From assembly GCA_017614995.1 (NCBI GenBank), contig JAGAAX010000011.1:62001-126000 (forward strand): a stretch of DNA of 64,000 nt, written 5' to 3'. This document shows, piece by piece, positions 25,990 through 34,348 of this stretch. Numbering within the stretch: position 1 is the stretch's first letter; each line of letters begins with the position of its first letter. The DNA comes from Spirochaetaceae bacterium (lineage in GTDB: Bacteria; Spirochaetota; Spirochaetia; Treponematales; Treponemataceae). Both the position numbers and the translations under genes were made by a program. Under the pieces are notes generated by a model, which was given only the letters and a program-made list of their open reading frames with translations, was not told the origin of the DNA and did no database searches.

Positions 25990-26940
25990 TTATTTCAGCA
26001 CTTTGTTTTTCTGCAGTTCGGTAAAGACAGACTCTTTGCCGGTAAAATGGCCGCAGCCTGCAAAAATAAATGTAGTGCCGCCTTCGTTTAGGTATTGCGC
26101 AATAAGCTCTGCCCAAGCCTCGTTTCTGTCGTTCCAGATCATTTTATTGTAGCGCTTTTCAATGTCGGTTTCTGATTTTTTTGAGCTGTCAATGATTTTT
26201 GCAATTTTTGCTACGTCATCATTGATATAAGCTTCGTACATGTCTGAAATTTCTTTTGTTGCCTTTTCAAGTTCATCTGGTTCAGAAAAAGACTTGATGG
26301 TTTCAGAAAGAATCTCTACCTGTTCGTTCCAGTTTCCAAATTTGATAATGTCAAGCTGGGTCTGAAGAGTATCAAGCCCCTGTGTGTCAAGGCCGTTTGC
26401 TGAGGCATAATTTACAAAATAGGTGTCCAGAGCTTTATTCACGTCCAGCCCGGCTGTAACCAGAATTGACTGTGAGATAAGCAGGTTTGTAACCCATGGC
26501 TCAAACAAGGCATACTGGTCAAGGGTTTCTGCCGGAAAGATTGAGAGCAGAAATGCATTGTCTTTGTCGCTCAATTCTTTTCTGAAGTCCCTGCCTTCAG
26601 CGGCTTTTACGCTTTCTATCATCATTTCAATTGTTTTTTCTTGAATCTTTGGATAGTCAGAAGTTGAAATTTCGCCTAATCTGCGGTCTGCACTCAAAAA
26701 CAGCTTGTTTACGTTGTCAGATACAGCAAGCCTGTCATCTCCAAGGTGAATTGTGCCCTGCACATAAACTGTGGAAGGGTTTCCGTTTTTATCAGTTCCG
26801 CTGATTTTCCACAACATGCGTTCCTGTGTTTTTGTAAGTGATGCTGCTGCTGTTTTTGAGCCGGCACTTGTCGCACAGGATGTAGCTAAAACAAAAGTCA
26901 GCGCAATCAGCGCAATAAATGCTTTTTTTAAATTTTTCAT
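25990..26940 (-). CDS. TraB/GumN-family lipoprotein
   Basis: A 316-residue lipoprotein with lipobox LATSC near residue 22. The two TraB/GumN hallmarks are present: YVQGTIHLGDDRL near residue 60, and the C-terminal FAGCGHFTGKESVF with its GxxH. The family is thought to be metal-dependent hydrolases, but the biological substrate is mostly unknown. AAAGGGAAAC lies upstream. It stands alone on the minus strand between the Rpn operon and another exported protein. Confidence 0.85.
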   Translation of the reverse strand: MKNLKKAFIALIALTFVLATSCATSAGSKTAAASLTKTQERMLWKISGTDKNGNPSTVYVQGTIHLGDDRLAVSDNVNKLFLSADRRLGEISTSDYPKIQEKTIEMMIESVKAAEGRDFRKELSDKDNAFLLSIFPAETLDQYALFEPWVTNLLISQSILVTAGLDVNKALDTYFVNYASANGLDTQGLDTLQTQLDIIKFGNWNEQVEILSETIKSFSEPDELEKATKEISDMYEAYINDDVAKIAKIIDSSKKSETDIEKRYNKMIWNDRNEAWAELIAQYLNEGGTTFIFAGCGHFTGKESVFTELQKNKVLK

Positions 26941-26988
26941 AGTTTCCCTTTTTTTAAGTTATGCTGGATTTGATATAGTCTAATTTTC

Positions 26989-27028
26989 GAAACATACTAT
27001 CGGCGTGCCCATGCCAAAAGTATGTTTC
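26989..27028. repeat. Palindrome between two exported-protein genes
   Basis: Perfect 10-base arms GAAACATACT (26989-26998) and AGTATGTTTC (27019-27028) enclose a smaller GGC...GCC stem. The AACATA/TATGTT arms recall the palindrome at 4889-4922. No T-run follows. Confidence 0.55.
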
Positions 27029-27057
27029 AGCTTTTGTATACAATTAGGGGTTTAGGT

Positions 27058-27666
27058 TTACTTAAAAGCTTTTAATATGTCATTTAGTATTGCTTCATCG
27101 TCTTTTGTTGATACAAGAATTCCAAGCATATATTTGCCTATTTTGCAGCAGCAGTATTTTTGTATAGCTTTTGACACAGGACTAGATGCATTTATGGTTA
27201 ATACAGAATACTCTCTGCCTGCAATTTTCTCTTTAGAAATGTTATCATTTGTAAAAGTGACAAGTTCACTTGCTGTTTTTAAGGCGTCTTTTAATGCATT
27301 TACATATACATCTGCTGTAGTGTCAAGTATCTGCTTTTCGGTTATTATTGAAATGCTGTCAGCAGTAGCAGGATTATTTGCCAGAACATAATAAACTGTA
27401 GTCATCTCTGCTATTTTTGAAAGTTGCTTTAGATCATCATTTAAAGCTTGTGCACCAAGATTCATTATAGCTGCCATTTCTTCTTCTCCGTATCTAATCC
27501 AACCGTCTGGCAGCTCAAATTTTAAGCCTAAAAAGTCGTTTGTGTAAACATTGCCATTCCATTCGCCCATCGAAAAATTAGCCGGAATAGAAGATTGTGT
27601 TTCTTCTGCGACAATAAATGTCAGGGAGCAAATAAAAATCATTAAGATAAAAATCGTTTTTTTCAT
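27058..27666 (-). CDS. Exported protein of unknown function
   Basis: A 202-residue protein with a clean signal peptide (about 1-20, ending FIVAEE). The mature chain starts with SMGEWNGNVYTNDFLGLKFELPDGWIRYG, a pattern seen in small bacterial proteins that resemble photosystem/PsbP-like or DUF-type exported domains. It is otherwise unrecognised. AAGGAAAA precedes the ATG. There are no cysteines before the mature end, so it is probably soluble in the periplasm. Confidence 0.7.
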   Translation of the reverse strand: MKKTIFILMIFICSLTFIVAEETQSSIPANFSMGEWNGNVYTNDFLGLKFELPDGWIRYGEEEMAAIMNLGAQALNDDLKQLSKIAEMTTVYYVLANNPATADSISIITEKQILDTTADVYVNALKDALKTASELVTFTNDNISKEKIAGREYSVLTINASSPVSKAIQKYCCCKIGKYMLGILVSTKDDEAILNDILKAFK

Positions 27667-27771
27667 AGGTTTTCCTTTTTAATATTAAAGTGAATTCATT
27701 TTACACATTAAAACTCGATTTTGCAACTTGTTGGTGCAGTTTATGTTTTAGAGCGTCAAATTGTGCTTAAT

Positions 27772-27799
27772 AAAAAAGCCGGCTCGAAGTGAACCGGCT
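27772..27799 (-). terminator. Terminator after gltX
   Basis: On the minus strand AGCCGGTTC/GAGCCGGCT (one G-T pair) is followed by six T residues, just past the gltX stop. Confidence 0.8.
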
Positions 27800-27805
27800 G
27801 TAATT

Positions 27806-29401
27806 TTAGTTGAATGTGGCTATTGTGCGGTTGGTGCGCTCAAGTGCCTTGTCTTTGCCCAAAATCAAGATTGAACCCATAAGAGGCGGCGAAATGCGGC
27901 TGCCTGTAACAGCCATGCGGATCGGCATCATAAAGTCGCCGAGCTTAACACCAAGCTCTTCTGCCATGCTCTTAGCAAGCTCTTCCTGTTTTTCGTGATC
28001 AGGAATGTCAAAAAGCTTTTCGATGAATTCCTTTGATTTTTCAAGGACTTCTTTTGTCTTTGCTTCGTCAAGGCGCTTAGGCACAATCTCTGCAACCGGC
28101 GGAACTGCTACATTTTTGAACAAGAAGCCGACCATTTCGGCTGCGTCTGTCAAGAAGTGCAGGCGTTCTTTGATAAGCGGCATAAGTGCAAGAAGTTTTG
28201 TTCTAATCTCGGCGTCGCTCAAGTTTTCGGCACCAGCCTTAAGAGCAGAATCTGCAATGCAGAGCTTTCCGTCTTTAAGCGCAATGCCCGAATATTCAGG
28301 GCCGACATGCGGTGCAGGGAACTCTTCGCTTGCGTTAATCGGAATTGCGGCATCGCCTGTGCCTGTAATAAACGGAATAACAGCCTCAAGAAGCTCTTCG
28401 TCGCTCATAAGGCGCATATACTGACCGTTGAACCACTCGAGCTTTTTGTAGTCAAAAACAGCCGGAGCTTTGTTCAAATGCTCAAGCTTGAAAAGCTTTT
28501 CAAGTTCAGGCAGCTCGTACATGTCGCGGCCGTCTTCATAAGAACAGCCGAGCATGGCAACGTAGTTGATTAACGCTTTCGGCAGATAACCGCGCGCTCT
28601 AAACTCGTTTACGCTTGTTGCGCCATGACGCTTTGAAAGCTTCTGTCCGTCTTTTCCCATAACCATAGGAAGGTGGCAGAATTCCGGGTAATCCCAGCCG
28701 AAAGCCTTGTACATAATTACGTGCATCGGTGTAGACGGAATCCATTCCTGGGCGCGCATTACATGGCTGATTTTCATAAAGTGGTCGTCAACAATGTTTG
28801 CAAGGTGATAAGTCGGAAAACCGTCAGTCTTTAAAAGGATTGGATCTGGCGAAACGTCCTCATTTTTCCATTCAATGTCGCCTAAAAGTGCGTCGTGAAA
28901 GCGTGTTTCACCTTCCATTGGAACTTTGAGACGGATAACGTGCGGTTTGCCCGCATCAAGGTTTGCCTTTACTTCTTCCGGAGTGAGGTGGCGGCATTCG
29001 CGGTCATATCCCGGAGGCATCTTGTTTTTAGTCTGAATAATGCGGATTCTCTCAAGACGTTCCTCGTCGCAGAAACAGTAATAAGCCTGTCCTTTTGCGA
29101 CAAGCTCTTCTGCATATTTTTTGTAAATATCGAATCTTTCAGACTGAACGTACGGGCCGTATTCGCCGCCTTTCGGACCGCCTTCGTCCCATTCAATGCC
29201 GAGCCATGCGAGCGTGTCATAAAGATTCTGTACATACTCTTCGCCGTATCTTGTGCGGTCAGTGTCTTCAAGTCTGAGAATGAATTTGCCGCCGTTTGCA
29301 CGCGCAAACAAATAATTGAAAAGCGCGGTTCTTACACCGCCGATATGCTGCATTCCTGTCGGAGACGGAGCGTAGCGCACGCGTACTTCTTTATCTGCCA
29401 T
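27806..29401 (-). CDS. gltX: Glutamyl-tRNA synthetase
   Basis: A 531-residue class I synthetase that charges tRNA with glutamate. The HIGH-type motif is in RYAPSPTGMQHIGGVRTALF, and the KMSKS loop is KLSKRHG near residue 257. The EDTDRTRYG and TDGFPTYHLANIVDDH blocks are typical of bacterial GluRS. The length is slightly above the usual 470-500 because of insertions in the anticodon-binding half. Whether it discriminates against tRNA-Gln cannot be judged here. AGAGG precedes the start and a terminator follows. Confidence 0.96.
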   Translation of the reverse strand: MADKEVRVRYAPSPTGMQHIGGVRTALFNYLFARANGGKFILRLEDTDRTRYGEEYVQNLYDTLAWLGIEWDEGGPKGGEYGPYVQSERFDIYKKYAEELVAKGQAYYCFCDEERLERIRIIQTKNKMPPGYDRECRHLTPEEVKANLDAGKPHVIRLKVPMEGETRFHDALLGDIEWKNEDVSPDPILLKTDGFPTYHLANIVDDHFMKISHVMRAQEWIPSTPMHVIMYKAFGWDYPEFCHLPMVMGKDGQKLSKRHGATSVNEFRARGYLPKALINYVAMLGCSYEDGRDMYELPELEKLFKLEHLNKAPAVFDYKKLEWFNGQYMRLMSDEELLEAVIPFITGTGDAAIPINASEEFPAPHVGPEYSGIALKDGKLCIADSALKAGAENLSDAEIRTKLLALMPLIKERLHFLTDAAEMVGFLFKNVAVPPVAEIVPKRLDEAKTKEVLEKSKEFIEKLFDIPDHEKQEELAKSMAEELGVKLGDFMMPIRMAVTGSRISPPLMGSILILGKDKALERTNRTIATFN

Positions 29402-29488
29402 AAAAACCTCTTGTATATAGTGTGAATGATCTGCAAAATGAAAGCTTATTATATAGGTTTTGTTTGTTTTTGGGAATATGCGTTTTGC

Positions 29489-29680
29489 TTGGGATTAATC
29501 TACAGTTTGGGTTTTATTTGGCAAAACGCCCAGTTTGTGCTTTCGCACAAACTGGTAAATGGTGCACAAGGGTGCGCGTTTCGCCTTGGGATTTATCTAC
29601 AGCTTTGGATTAATCTGGCGAAACGGCCAAGTTTGCGCTTTGCGCAAACTTGAGGGATTGTGCACAACTTCGCGCTTTTG
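29489..29680 (+). repeat. Tandem pair of 97-bp hairpin repeats
   Basis: Two imperfect units start at 29489 and 29586 (period 97). Each runs TTGGGATT-ATCTACAG, GGCRAAACG, a hairpin, then a GTGCACAA box. The hairpins are CCAGTTTGTGC-TTTC-GCACAAACTGG (29530-29555) and CAAGTTTGCGC-TTT-GCGCAAACTTG (29628-29652), both with perfect 11-bp stems. The arms differ between units but pairing is kept, so structure is under selection. Short reading frames across it look spurious. Confidence 0.75.
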
Positions 29681-29683
29681 GAG

Positions 29684-30178
29684 CTACTGTACAAGGGCTT
29701 TTTCTATTTCGGCGATGTACAGCTCGTGCACGTCGTCTTTCCAGAATGTGGTTCTGAGCTTTTCGTCGTTAAGAGCGGCGGCGTCCATTGGCTGGCTGTA
29801 AAGCTTTTTGCAGACAAGCACGAGGCGGCTTTCTTTGAACCAGACAGTGCCTTCGCCTTTTTCTACAGAAAAACCGCAGGCTTTTACTTTGTCCTCGTCT
29901 CTGCCGCTTTTGCTGCCGCAATAGTTGAGCTGCTTGCGGTATTTTTCGTCCATTATGCAGATAGAGAACTTTTCGCCGGCGTCTACAAATTCTTTTGTAA
30001 AGCGCGACGGGCGTATATAAACTGTAACAACGTTTTTGCCCCACATAATGCCCAAGCCGCCCCAGCTTGCAGTCATCATGTTCGTTCTGCCGTCTTTTTC
30101 AGCAGTAATTAGCATCCAGTCTTTGCCGATTACCTTAAAAGGATTTTCGTTCCATTCTTCAAGTTTTAATTCTTTCAT
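29684..30178 (-). CDS. Flavin reductase-like FMN-binding protein
   Basis: A 164-residue flavin reductase-type protein. The N-terminus (NENPFKVIGKDWMLITAEKDG), TMTASWGGLGIMWGKNVVTVYIRPSRFT and the FSICIMDEKYRKQL segment are typical of small FMN-binding split-barrel reductases in anaerobes. The start at 30178 gives the normal family N-terminus. A -10-like TATATT lies 6 bases before the ATG, suggesting a leaderless transcript, although the -35 is poor. The substrate is unknown. Confidence 0.85.
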   Translation of the reverse strand: MKELKLEEWNENPFKVIGKDWMLITAEKDGRTNMMTASWGGLGIMWGKNVVTVYIRPSRFTKEFVDAGEKFSICIMDEKYRKQLNYCGSKSGRDEDKVKACGFSVEKGEGTVWFKESRLVLVCKKLYSQPMDAAALNDEKLRTTFWKDDVHELYIAEIEKALVQ

Positions 30179-30285
30179 GCCTTTAATATACACTGTTTTT
30201 TTTCTATGAAGAAGTATAAAAGAAGTATATTTTTTATGATTTTTGCGGTAAAATATCAGCAGCTTAAACAAAAGAGGAAATAATA

Positions 30286-30468
30286 ATGAGCGACAAAAAA
30301 CTTAGAAAATCTCGCGATAAAAAGCTTTGCGGTGTATGCGGCGGAATCGCAGAATATCTTGATATGGACCCGACAATTGTAAGAATTATCTGGCTTGTTC
30401 TTGTGCTTTGTGCAGGAACAGGAGTTTTGGCTTATATCATTGCCGCAATCTTAATGCCGAATTCTTAG
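30286..30468 (+). CDS. PspC-domain membrane protein
   Basis: A 60-residue protein that is a single PspC domain: RDKKLCGVCGGIAEYLDMDPTIVRI followed by one transmembrane helix (WLVLVLCAGTGVLAYIIAAILM). PspC domains take part in envelope-stress signalling in other bacteria. A GAGGAAA site precedes the start. The downstream sequence can form a weak AAGGGCTG/CAGCCTT hairpin before the next gene. Confidence 0.9.
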   Translation: MSDKKLRKSRDKKLCGVCGGIAEYLDMDPTIVRIIWLVLVLCAGTGVLAYIIAAILMPNS

Positions 30469-30513
30469 GCAAATCGCTAAGGGCTGTCTAATTAAGGCAG
30501 CCTTATTTATGCT

Positions 30514-31272
30514 ATGAAAATTGATTTGCTCACACAGGTCGGCTACAAAATCGCGCAGGACGAAAATCAGTTCTGCTTCGGCATAGACGCTGTGCTGCTT
30601 GCCGATTTTGCTTCTAAGAAAATCCGTTCAAATGCAAATGTAATCGATTTATGTTCAGGCAACGGAATAATTGCGCTGCTTATTTGCGGTTCTACAAAAG
30701 CCCAAAAAGTAACGGCTTTGGAGATTCAAAAAGAAGCCTGTGCACTTGCCAGAGAATCAGTAAAGCTTAACGCACTCTCTGACAGACTCAATATCGTAAA
30801 CGGCGACCTGAAAAATGCCGCAGCTCTTTTTGACAAGTACAGCTTTGACGCTGTTGTCTGCAATCCGCCATACATGAAAGCTTCGCATGGCAAGGAAAGT
30901 GCCGTAAACGCAAAAGCCATAGCGCGCCACGAGATTTTGTGCACGCTCGAAGACGTTGTAAAAGCTTCAGATTATCTATTAAAGCCCAACGGCAGCTTTT
31001 TTATGATTCACCGGCCGGAGCGGCTTGGCGAAATATTTGCAGCGCTCAACAGACATAACTTAGAAGCTTCAGAACTGCGAATGGTTCACCCTGATGCGGA
31101 ATCTGCACCGACGATGGTGCTTATTCAGGCAAAAAAGAACATAAAGCCCAACCTCAAGGTTCATGTTCCGCTTATAGTTTATAAAGAGAAGGGCGTTTAC
31201 ACAGACGAGGTTAAATCAATATATTTACCGGAAACAGGAAACGGAAAAAATGATAAAAGCTGTAATTTTTGA
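30514..31272 (+). CDS. tRNA1(Val) adenine-37 N6-methyltransferase-like
   Basis: A 252-residue Rossmann methyltransferase of the TrmN6/YfiC group. The SAM site is VIDLCSGNGIIALL, and the adenine-methylase catalytic motif NPPY appears in DAVVCNPPYMK. The N-terminus (QFCFGIDAVLLADFA) is typical of YfiC. It overlaps the next gene by 23 bases, suggesting coupled expression. YfiC-like proteins vary in tRNA or rRNA target, so the exact site is inferred. Confidence 0.9.
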   Translation: MKIDLLTQVGYKIAQDENQFCFGIDAVLLADFASKKIRSNANVIDLCSGNGIIALLICGSTKAQKVTALEIQKEACALARESVKLNALSDRLNIVNGDLKNAAALFDKYSFDAVVCNPPYMKASHGKESAVNAKAIARHEILCTLEDVVKASDYLLKPNGSFFMIHRPERLGEIFAALNRHNLEASELRMVHPDAESAPTMVLIQAKKNIKPNLKVHVPLIVYKEKGVYTDEVKSIYLPETGNGKNDKSCNF

Positions 31273-31888
31273 CATGGACGGCGTAATTTTAGATTCTGAA
31301 TCTGTCTGTGACAAAACTTGGGAAGCCGCGCTTGCGGAAGAGGGCTTTGTCGATGACAAAGACGCAATAAACAAATGCCGAGGCACAAATTACGCCGACA
31401 CCTGCAAAATTCTCCATGAGCTTTACGGCAGTGATTTTCCTGCGGAAAAGTTTATGGCACGCGGTTCAGAGCTTTTTCATCAGATTGAAAATGAACAGGG
31501 CATTCCGCTTCTGCCTTATGCAAAAGAAGTGCTCGAATATCTTTCGGCAAAATACATTATGGCGCTTGCGTCGTCAACAAGAGAAGCTTCTGTGCGCCGT
31601 CTGCTCAAAGATAAAGACGTGCTCGGCTATTTTAAGACGCTGACCACCGGCGACATGGTTTCTCACAGCAAGCCAGACCCCGAAATTTATAGGCTTGCAT
31701 GCGCTTCAATCGGTTTGCCGCCAGAAGTCTGCGTTGCTGTTGAGGACAGCCCGAACGGCATAAAGAGCGCATATACTGCCGGCTTAAAGGTTGTAATGGT
31801 GCCAGACAGAATTGCACCGACAAAAGAAATTGAAAAGCTCTGCTGGCAAATCTGCCCGAATTTATATGAACTTGAAAAGATTCTTTAG
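31250..31888 (+). CDS. HAD-superfamily phosphatase, beta-phosphoglucomutase-like
   Basis: A 212-residue HAD hydrolase. Motif I is FDMDGVILDSE, motif II ALASSTREAS, motif III a Lys in HSKPDPEIY, and motif IV AVEDSPNGIKSAYTAG. The order and the cap size match the phosphoglucomutase/phosphoglycolate phosphatase subfamily. A specific sugar-phosphate substrate cannot be assigned. It starts inside the preceding methyltransferase gene. Confidence 0.92.
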   Translation: MIKAVIFDMDGVILDSESVCDKTWEAALAEEGFVDDKDAINKCRGTNYADTCKILHELYGSDFPAEKFMARGSELFHQIENEQGIPLLPYAKEVLEYLSAKYIMALASSTREASVRRLLKDKDVLGYFKTLTTGDMVSHSKPDPEIYRLACASIGLPPEVCVAVEDSPNGIKSAYTAGLKVVMVPDRIAPTKEIEKLCWQICPNLYELEKIL

Positions 31889-31921
31889 TTCAGTTTTAAT
31901 GGAACATAAATGGTACATAAT

Positions 31922-32788
31922 ATGAAGAAAATGCTCACGCTGTGCTTTTTTTCAGTTTTTGCGGTTTTGGTTTTTGCTGAAAAAAAGACGTACATAGACA
32001 AGGCAAAAGGCTACAACGTAATTGTTGAGACAAATTATATCGGTACAAATCTGCCCGATGAGGGCATAAACGAATACAGGGCGACGCTCTACAACTGGAA
32101 CAAAGAGACAGGTGTTTCGACCAAAAAGGTGCAGCGTATAACGCGCGAAGTTGACTGGGGAATGCGGAAAGCGCTCGCCGAGAGCAATGTGGGCAACGGT
32201 CAGACTTTTGTTATCCGCGTAACGCCTGTGCCGGCTGAAGAAAAAAGCACAGTTTCTTATGTCACTGCGCTGATAACCGTAAACGACAGCAAATACGAAT
32301 TCTGGGACGTTTACGAGACAGTCTTTAATCTTGACGGAACGCCAGGTGCGTCTGCTGCAACAGCGCCAAAAGCACAAGCTGCCACACCGGCTGCCCCGAC
32401 GCAAAAGACTGACGGCGTTTTTTACGAGCCGAATCTCGGCTACAAAGGCCGCGCAACCGCTACAAAAGCCGGTGCAAATCTTTCAAAAGAAGCTGTCAGC
32501 AAATTAAAGGCTGAAATGCTTGCATTTGCAAAAAAAGGCGGTTCAGAGCCGGTTGAGGTTCAGCGGTTCACCAAAGAAGAAAGCTGGCTTTTGCAGCAGG
32601 CGCTTAAAAAGCACAAGCTTGCTGTCGGCGACACTTTCATTGTTACGGTTATTCCCGAACCAAAGCAGGGCGCTTCAAGTTTTTCTACTATTGCGGTGGT
32701 CTTGACAATAGCAAAGGCAGACCCGCAGAAAAAGAGCTGCTCTTATAATTTCACCGCCTATAAGACAGAAAAGACCTTGAAGCCATGA
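31922..32788 (+). CDS. Exported protein with internal domain duplication
   Basis: A 288-residue protein with a signal peptide (MKKMLTLCFFSVFAVLVFAE). Two related halves are joined by an Ala/Thr/Pro-rich linker at about residues 143-163. The first contains VQRITREVDWGMRKALAE then GQTFVIRVTPVP; the second VQRFTKEESWLLQQALKK then GDTFIVTVIPEP. The start at 31922 is preferred over 31910 because it begins the signal peptide. No known family is recognised. It probably acts in the periplasm. Confidence 0.75.
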   Translation: MKKMLTLCFFSVFAVLVFAEKKTYIDKAKGYNVIVETNYIGTNLPDEGINEYRATLYNWNKETGVSTKKVQRITREVDWGMRKALAESNVGNGQTFVIRVTPVPAEEKSTVSYVTALITVNDSKYEFWDVYETVFNLDGTPGASAATAPKAQAATPAAPTQKTDGVFYEPNLGYKGRATATKAGANLSKEAVSKLKAEMLAFAKKGGSEPVEVQRFTKEESWLLQQALKKHKLAVGDTFIVTVIPEPKQGASSFSTIAVVLTIAKADPQKKSCSYNFTAYKTEKTLKP

Positions 32789-32794
32789 TGCACC

Positions 32795-32835
32795 GGCATC
32801 TTGAAAATCGCCAATGGCGAGTTTTTCGAGATGCC
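32795..32835. terminator. Long hairpin between convergent genes
   Basis: GGCATCT...AGATGCC arms extend through GAAAA/TTTTC and CGCC-AAT-GGCG, making about an 18-bp stem with few mismatches. There is no long T-run after it, but its place between two convergent stops suggests a shared terminator or processing structure. Confidence 0.55.
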
Positions 32836-32847
32836 AAAATCTGTTTG

Positions 32848-33060
32848 TTAGTCTTCTTCCGGCGTTTCACCCGGCCAGAACAAGCCGTCTAGTGTTACGC
32901 CGAGCACCTTGCAGATTGCAATGCACAAATTTATAGACGGATTGTAGTCGCCTTTCTCGATGGCATTGATTGTCTGGCGGCTTACGTTCACAGCTTTTGC
33001 AAGATCGTCCTGCGACATATCCTTTAGGGCGCGTGCCGCTTTGAGTTTCAGATTCTTCAT
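32848..33060 (-). CDS. Xre-family regulator (Cro/CI HTH)
   Basis: A 70-residue single-domain helix-turn-helix regulator: RALKDMSQDDLAKAVNVSRQTINAIEKGDYNPS with the typical IAICKVLGVTLDGLFW end. This compact form commonly accompanies small membrane proteins and represses its own operon. Its ATG overlaps the upstream stop by one base (TGATG), so it is the third gene of a membrane-membrane-regulator operon. Confidence 0.93.
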   Translation of the reverse strand: MKNLKLKAARALKDMSQDDLAKAVNVSRQTINAIEKGDYNPSINLCIAICKVLGVTLDGLFWPGETPEED

Positions 33061-33632
33061 CAGTCTTCCTCATCTTTTGGGGTGCATTTCTTGTAATAGA
33101 TTTGCTTTATCAAGGCATTGATGAGCATTATTAAGCCTGAAATCACTATAAAAAGCAGGCGGCAGTTGCCGTTCAGCTTTCCGTCTGTGAAAAGCTTGTC
33201 AAAATTCTTTGCATAATCTGCAATAATCCAGATTGCACATAAAAACCAAAAAACAGTGGTTGCAATTGTCAGTGTTAATTTTTTTGACTTTTGTTCAGCT
33301 GTCTCCCCGTTCAAAACCGGATCGACGGCGTTTTTCCATGTAGTTATGCATATAAATGCAGTGTAGCTCAATAGAATACCGAGAAAAAACATGGTTGGAA
33401 CATCACTGAATAAAAGTCCGTTTTCTGCAAGCAGCATTCCTAGCAAAGACCATGCAATCAAAATAAAGTAGCTTATTCTCAACGCCAGCAGTCTTATCTG
33501 CTGCTGCCGCTCATCATATTCGGCAGTCTTGCCATGCTTTTTGTTGTGTCTGGTTAATAAAAAAGAACCGCCGAAAAAAAGGATAAGCCACAAGACAAAT
33601 GTGTTTGCATTGCTGAAAATGTTGTCAGTCAT
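33060..33632 (-). CDS. Four-helix membrane protein with YDERQ motif
   Basis: A 190-residue integral membrane protein with about four transmembrane helices. After the first helix it has AEYDERQQQIRLLALRISY, the YDERQ motif that recurs in small Xre-associated membrane proteins. The start at 33632 (GAAGGAAG upstream) is preferred over 33698. It is homologous to the preceding gene. The function is unknown; partner genes suggest regulated membrane or transport physiology. Confidence 0.8.
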   Translation of the reverse strand: MTDNIFSNANTFVLWLILFFGGSFLLTRHNKKHGKTAEYDERQQQIRLLALRISYFILIAWSLLGMLLAENGLLFSDVPTMFFLGILLSYTAFICITTWKNAVDPVLNGETAEQKSKKLTLTIATTVFWFLCAIWIIADYAKNFDKLFTDGKLNGNCRLLFIVISGLIMLINALIKQIYYKKCTPKDEED

Positions 33633-33657
33633 AATATTACTTCCTTCTTCAGGCTTC

Positions 33658-34197
33658 TTAGTCGCCTTTTTCAGTTTTTTCGGCTTTTTTGTCTGCAATT
33701 ATTTTGAGAAACGCATTCAGCGCAATAATCAAAGTGAGGACAGACACAAAAAGGTTTGACCAACTTGAAGCCATTATGCCGTCCGGCGTAAACCAGTTTT
33801 CTCTTGTTCTGAAAAAGACTGCAAAATTTGCTGCGGATGCAAGCAGAATCAGAATTCCCCACTGTTTCCGCTTTTCATTTCCGCAGAAATATGCGTCGTT
33901 CCAGATTGCAAAACAGACAAATGCGCCAAGCCCTGCAAGCATTATGGCTGTCTGCTCAAGATAGAACGGAATTACCGTCAGCTCAAAATTTGAGTGTACA
34001 AGCATTGAAGCAGCAAGCAGAATAATGTATGTAATGCAGCCGACTTTATAAGCTTTGCCGCGTATTGCAATCTGGCGCTCATCATATTCCGCTTTTTTGC
34101 CTGTCAGTTTTTTGATTATCAGTGAGATAATTACAGTTACAATTATTACGGCAGCAAAACCTGCTGCTACTCCCAATGCATATTCAGGTGATTTCAT
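33658..34197 (-). CDS. Four-helix membrane protein with YDERQ motif, paralogue
   Basis: A 179-residue membrane protein, first gene of the operon. It has a helix near the N-terminus, then AEYDERQIAIRGKAYKVG, and three more helices with a short acidic/basic C-terminus. It is a paralogue of the next gene in length, topology and YDERQ position. GAGGGA precedes the ATG at 34197. A promoter with two palindromes lies upstream. Confidence 0.8.
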   Translation of the reverse strand: MKSPEYALGVAAGFAAVIIVTVIISLIIKKLTGKKAEYDERQIAIRGKAYKVGCITYIILLAASMLVHSNFELTVIPFYLEQTAIMLAGLGAFVCFAIWNDAYFCGNEKRKQWGILILLASAANFAVFFRTRENWFTPDGIMASSWSNLFVSVLTLIIALNAFLKIIADKKAEKTEKGD

Positions 34198-34259
34198 TTT
34201 GTTCCCTCTTTCTTTAGTTTTAAGACAGATTCTGACTGTGCACAATGTCGTTTGTCTTT

Positions 34260-34308
34260 ATGTCAAATATATACGACAAAATAGCAGATTGTCAAGTAAA
34301 TTTGACAA
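34260..34308 (-). promoter_or_regulatory. Promoter with two 20-bp operator palindromes
   Basis: On the minus strand TTGACA (34295-34290), a 16-base spacer and TATATA (34273-34268). Two 20-base sites of the form TTGTC-N9/10-TTGACA-N cover the -35 (34289-34308) and the -10 (34260-34279), with centres 29 bases apart. They are good candidates for binding sites of the operon's own Xre regulator. Confidence 0.65.
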
Positions 34309-34348
34309 AAAGTTGCTGAATTTTTTGCAAATTTCCTTTTCTTTGGTT

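Noticed and set aside
25880-26116. 78-codon minus-strand frame between the TraB and Rpn genes
   Set aside because: It overlaps the end of the TraB-like gene in another frame and lacks a ribosome site.
29422-29801. Short overlapping plus-strand frames over the 97-bp repeats
   Set aside because: Three frames overlap one another and repeat the same artefact; no coherent protein.
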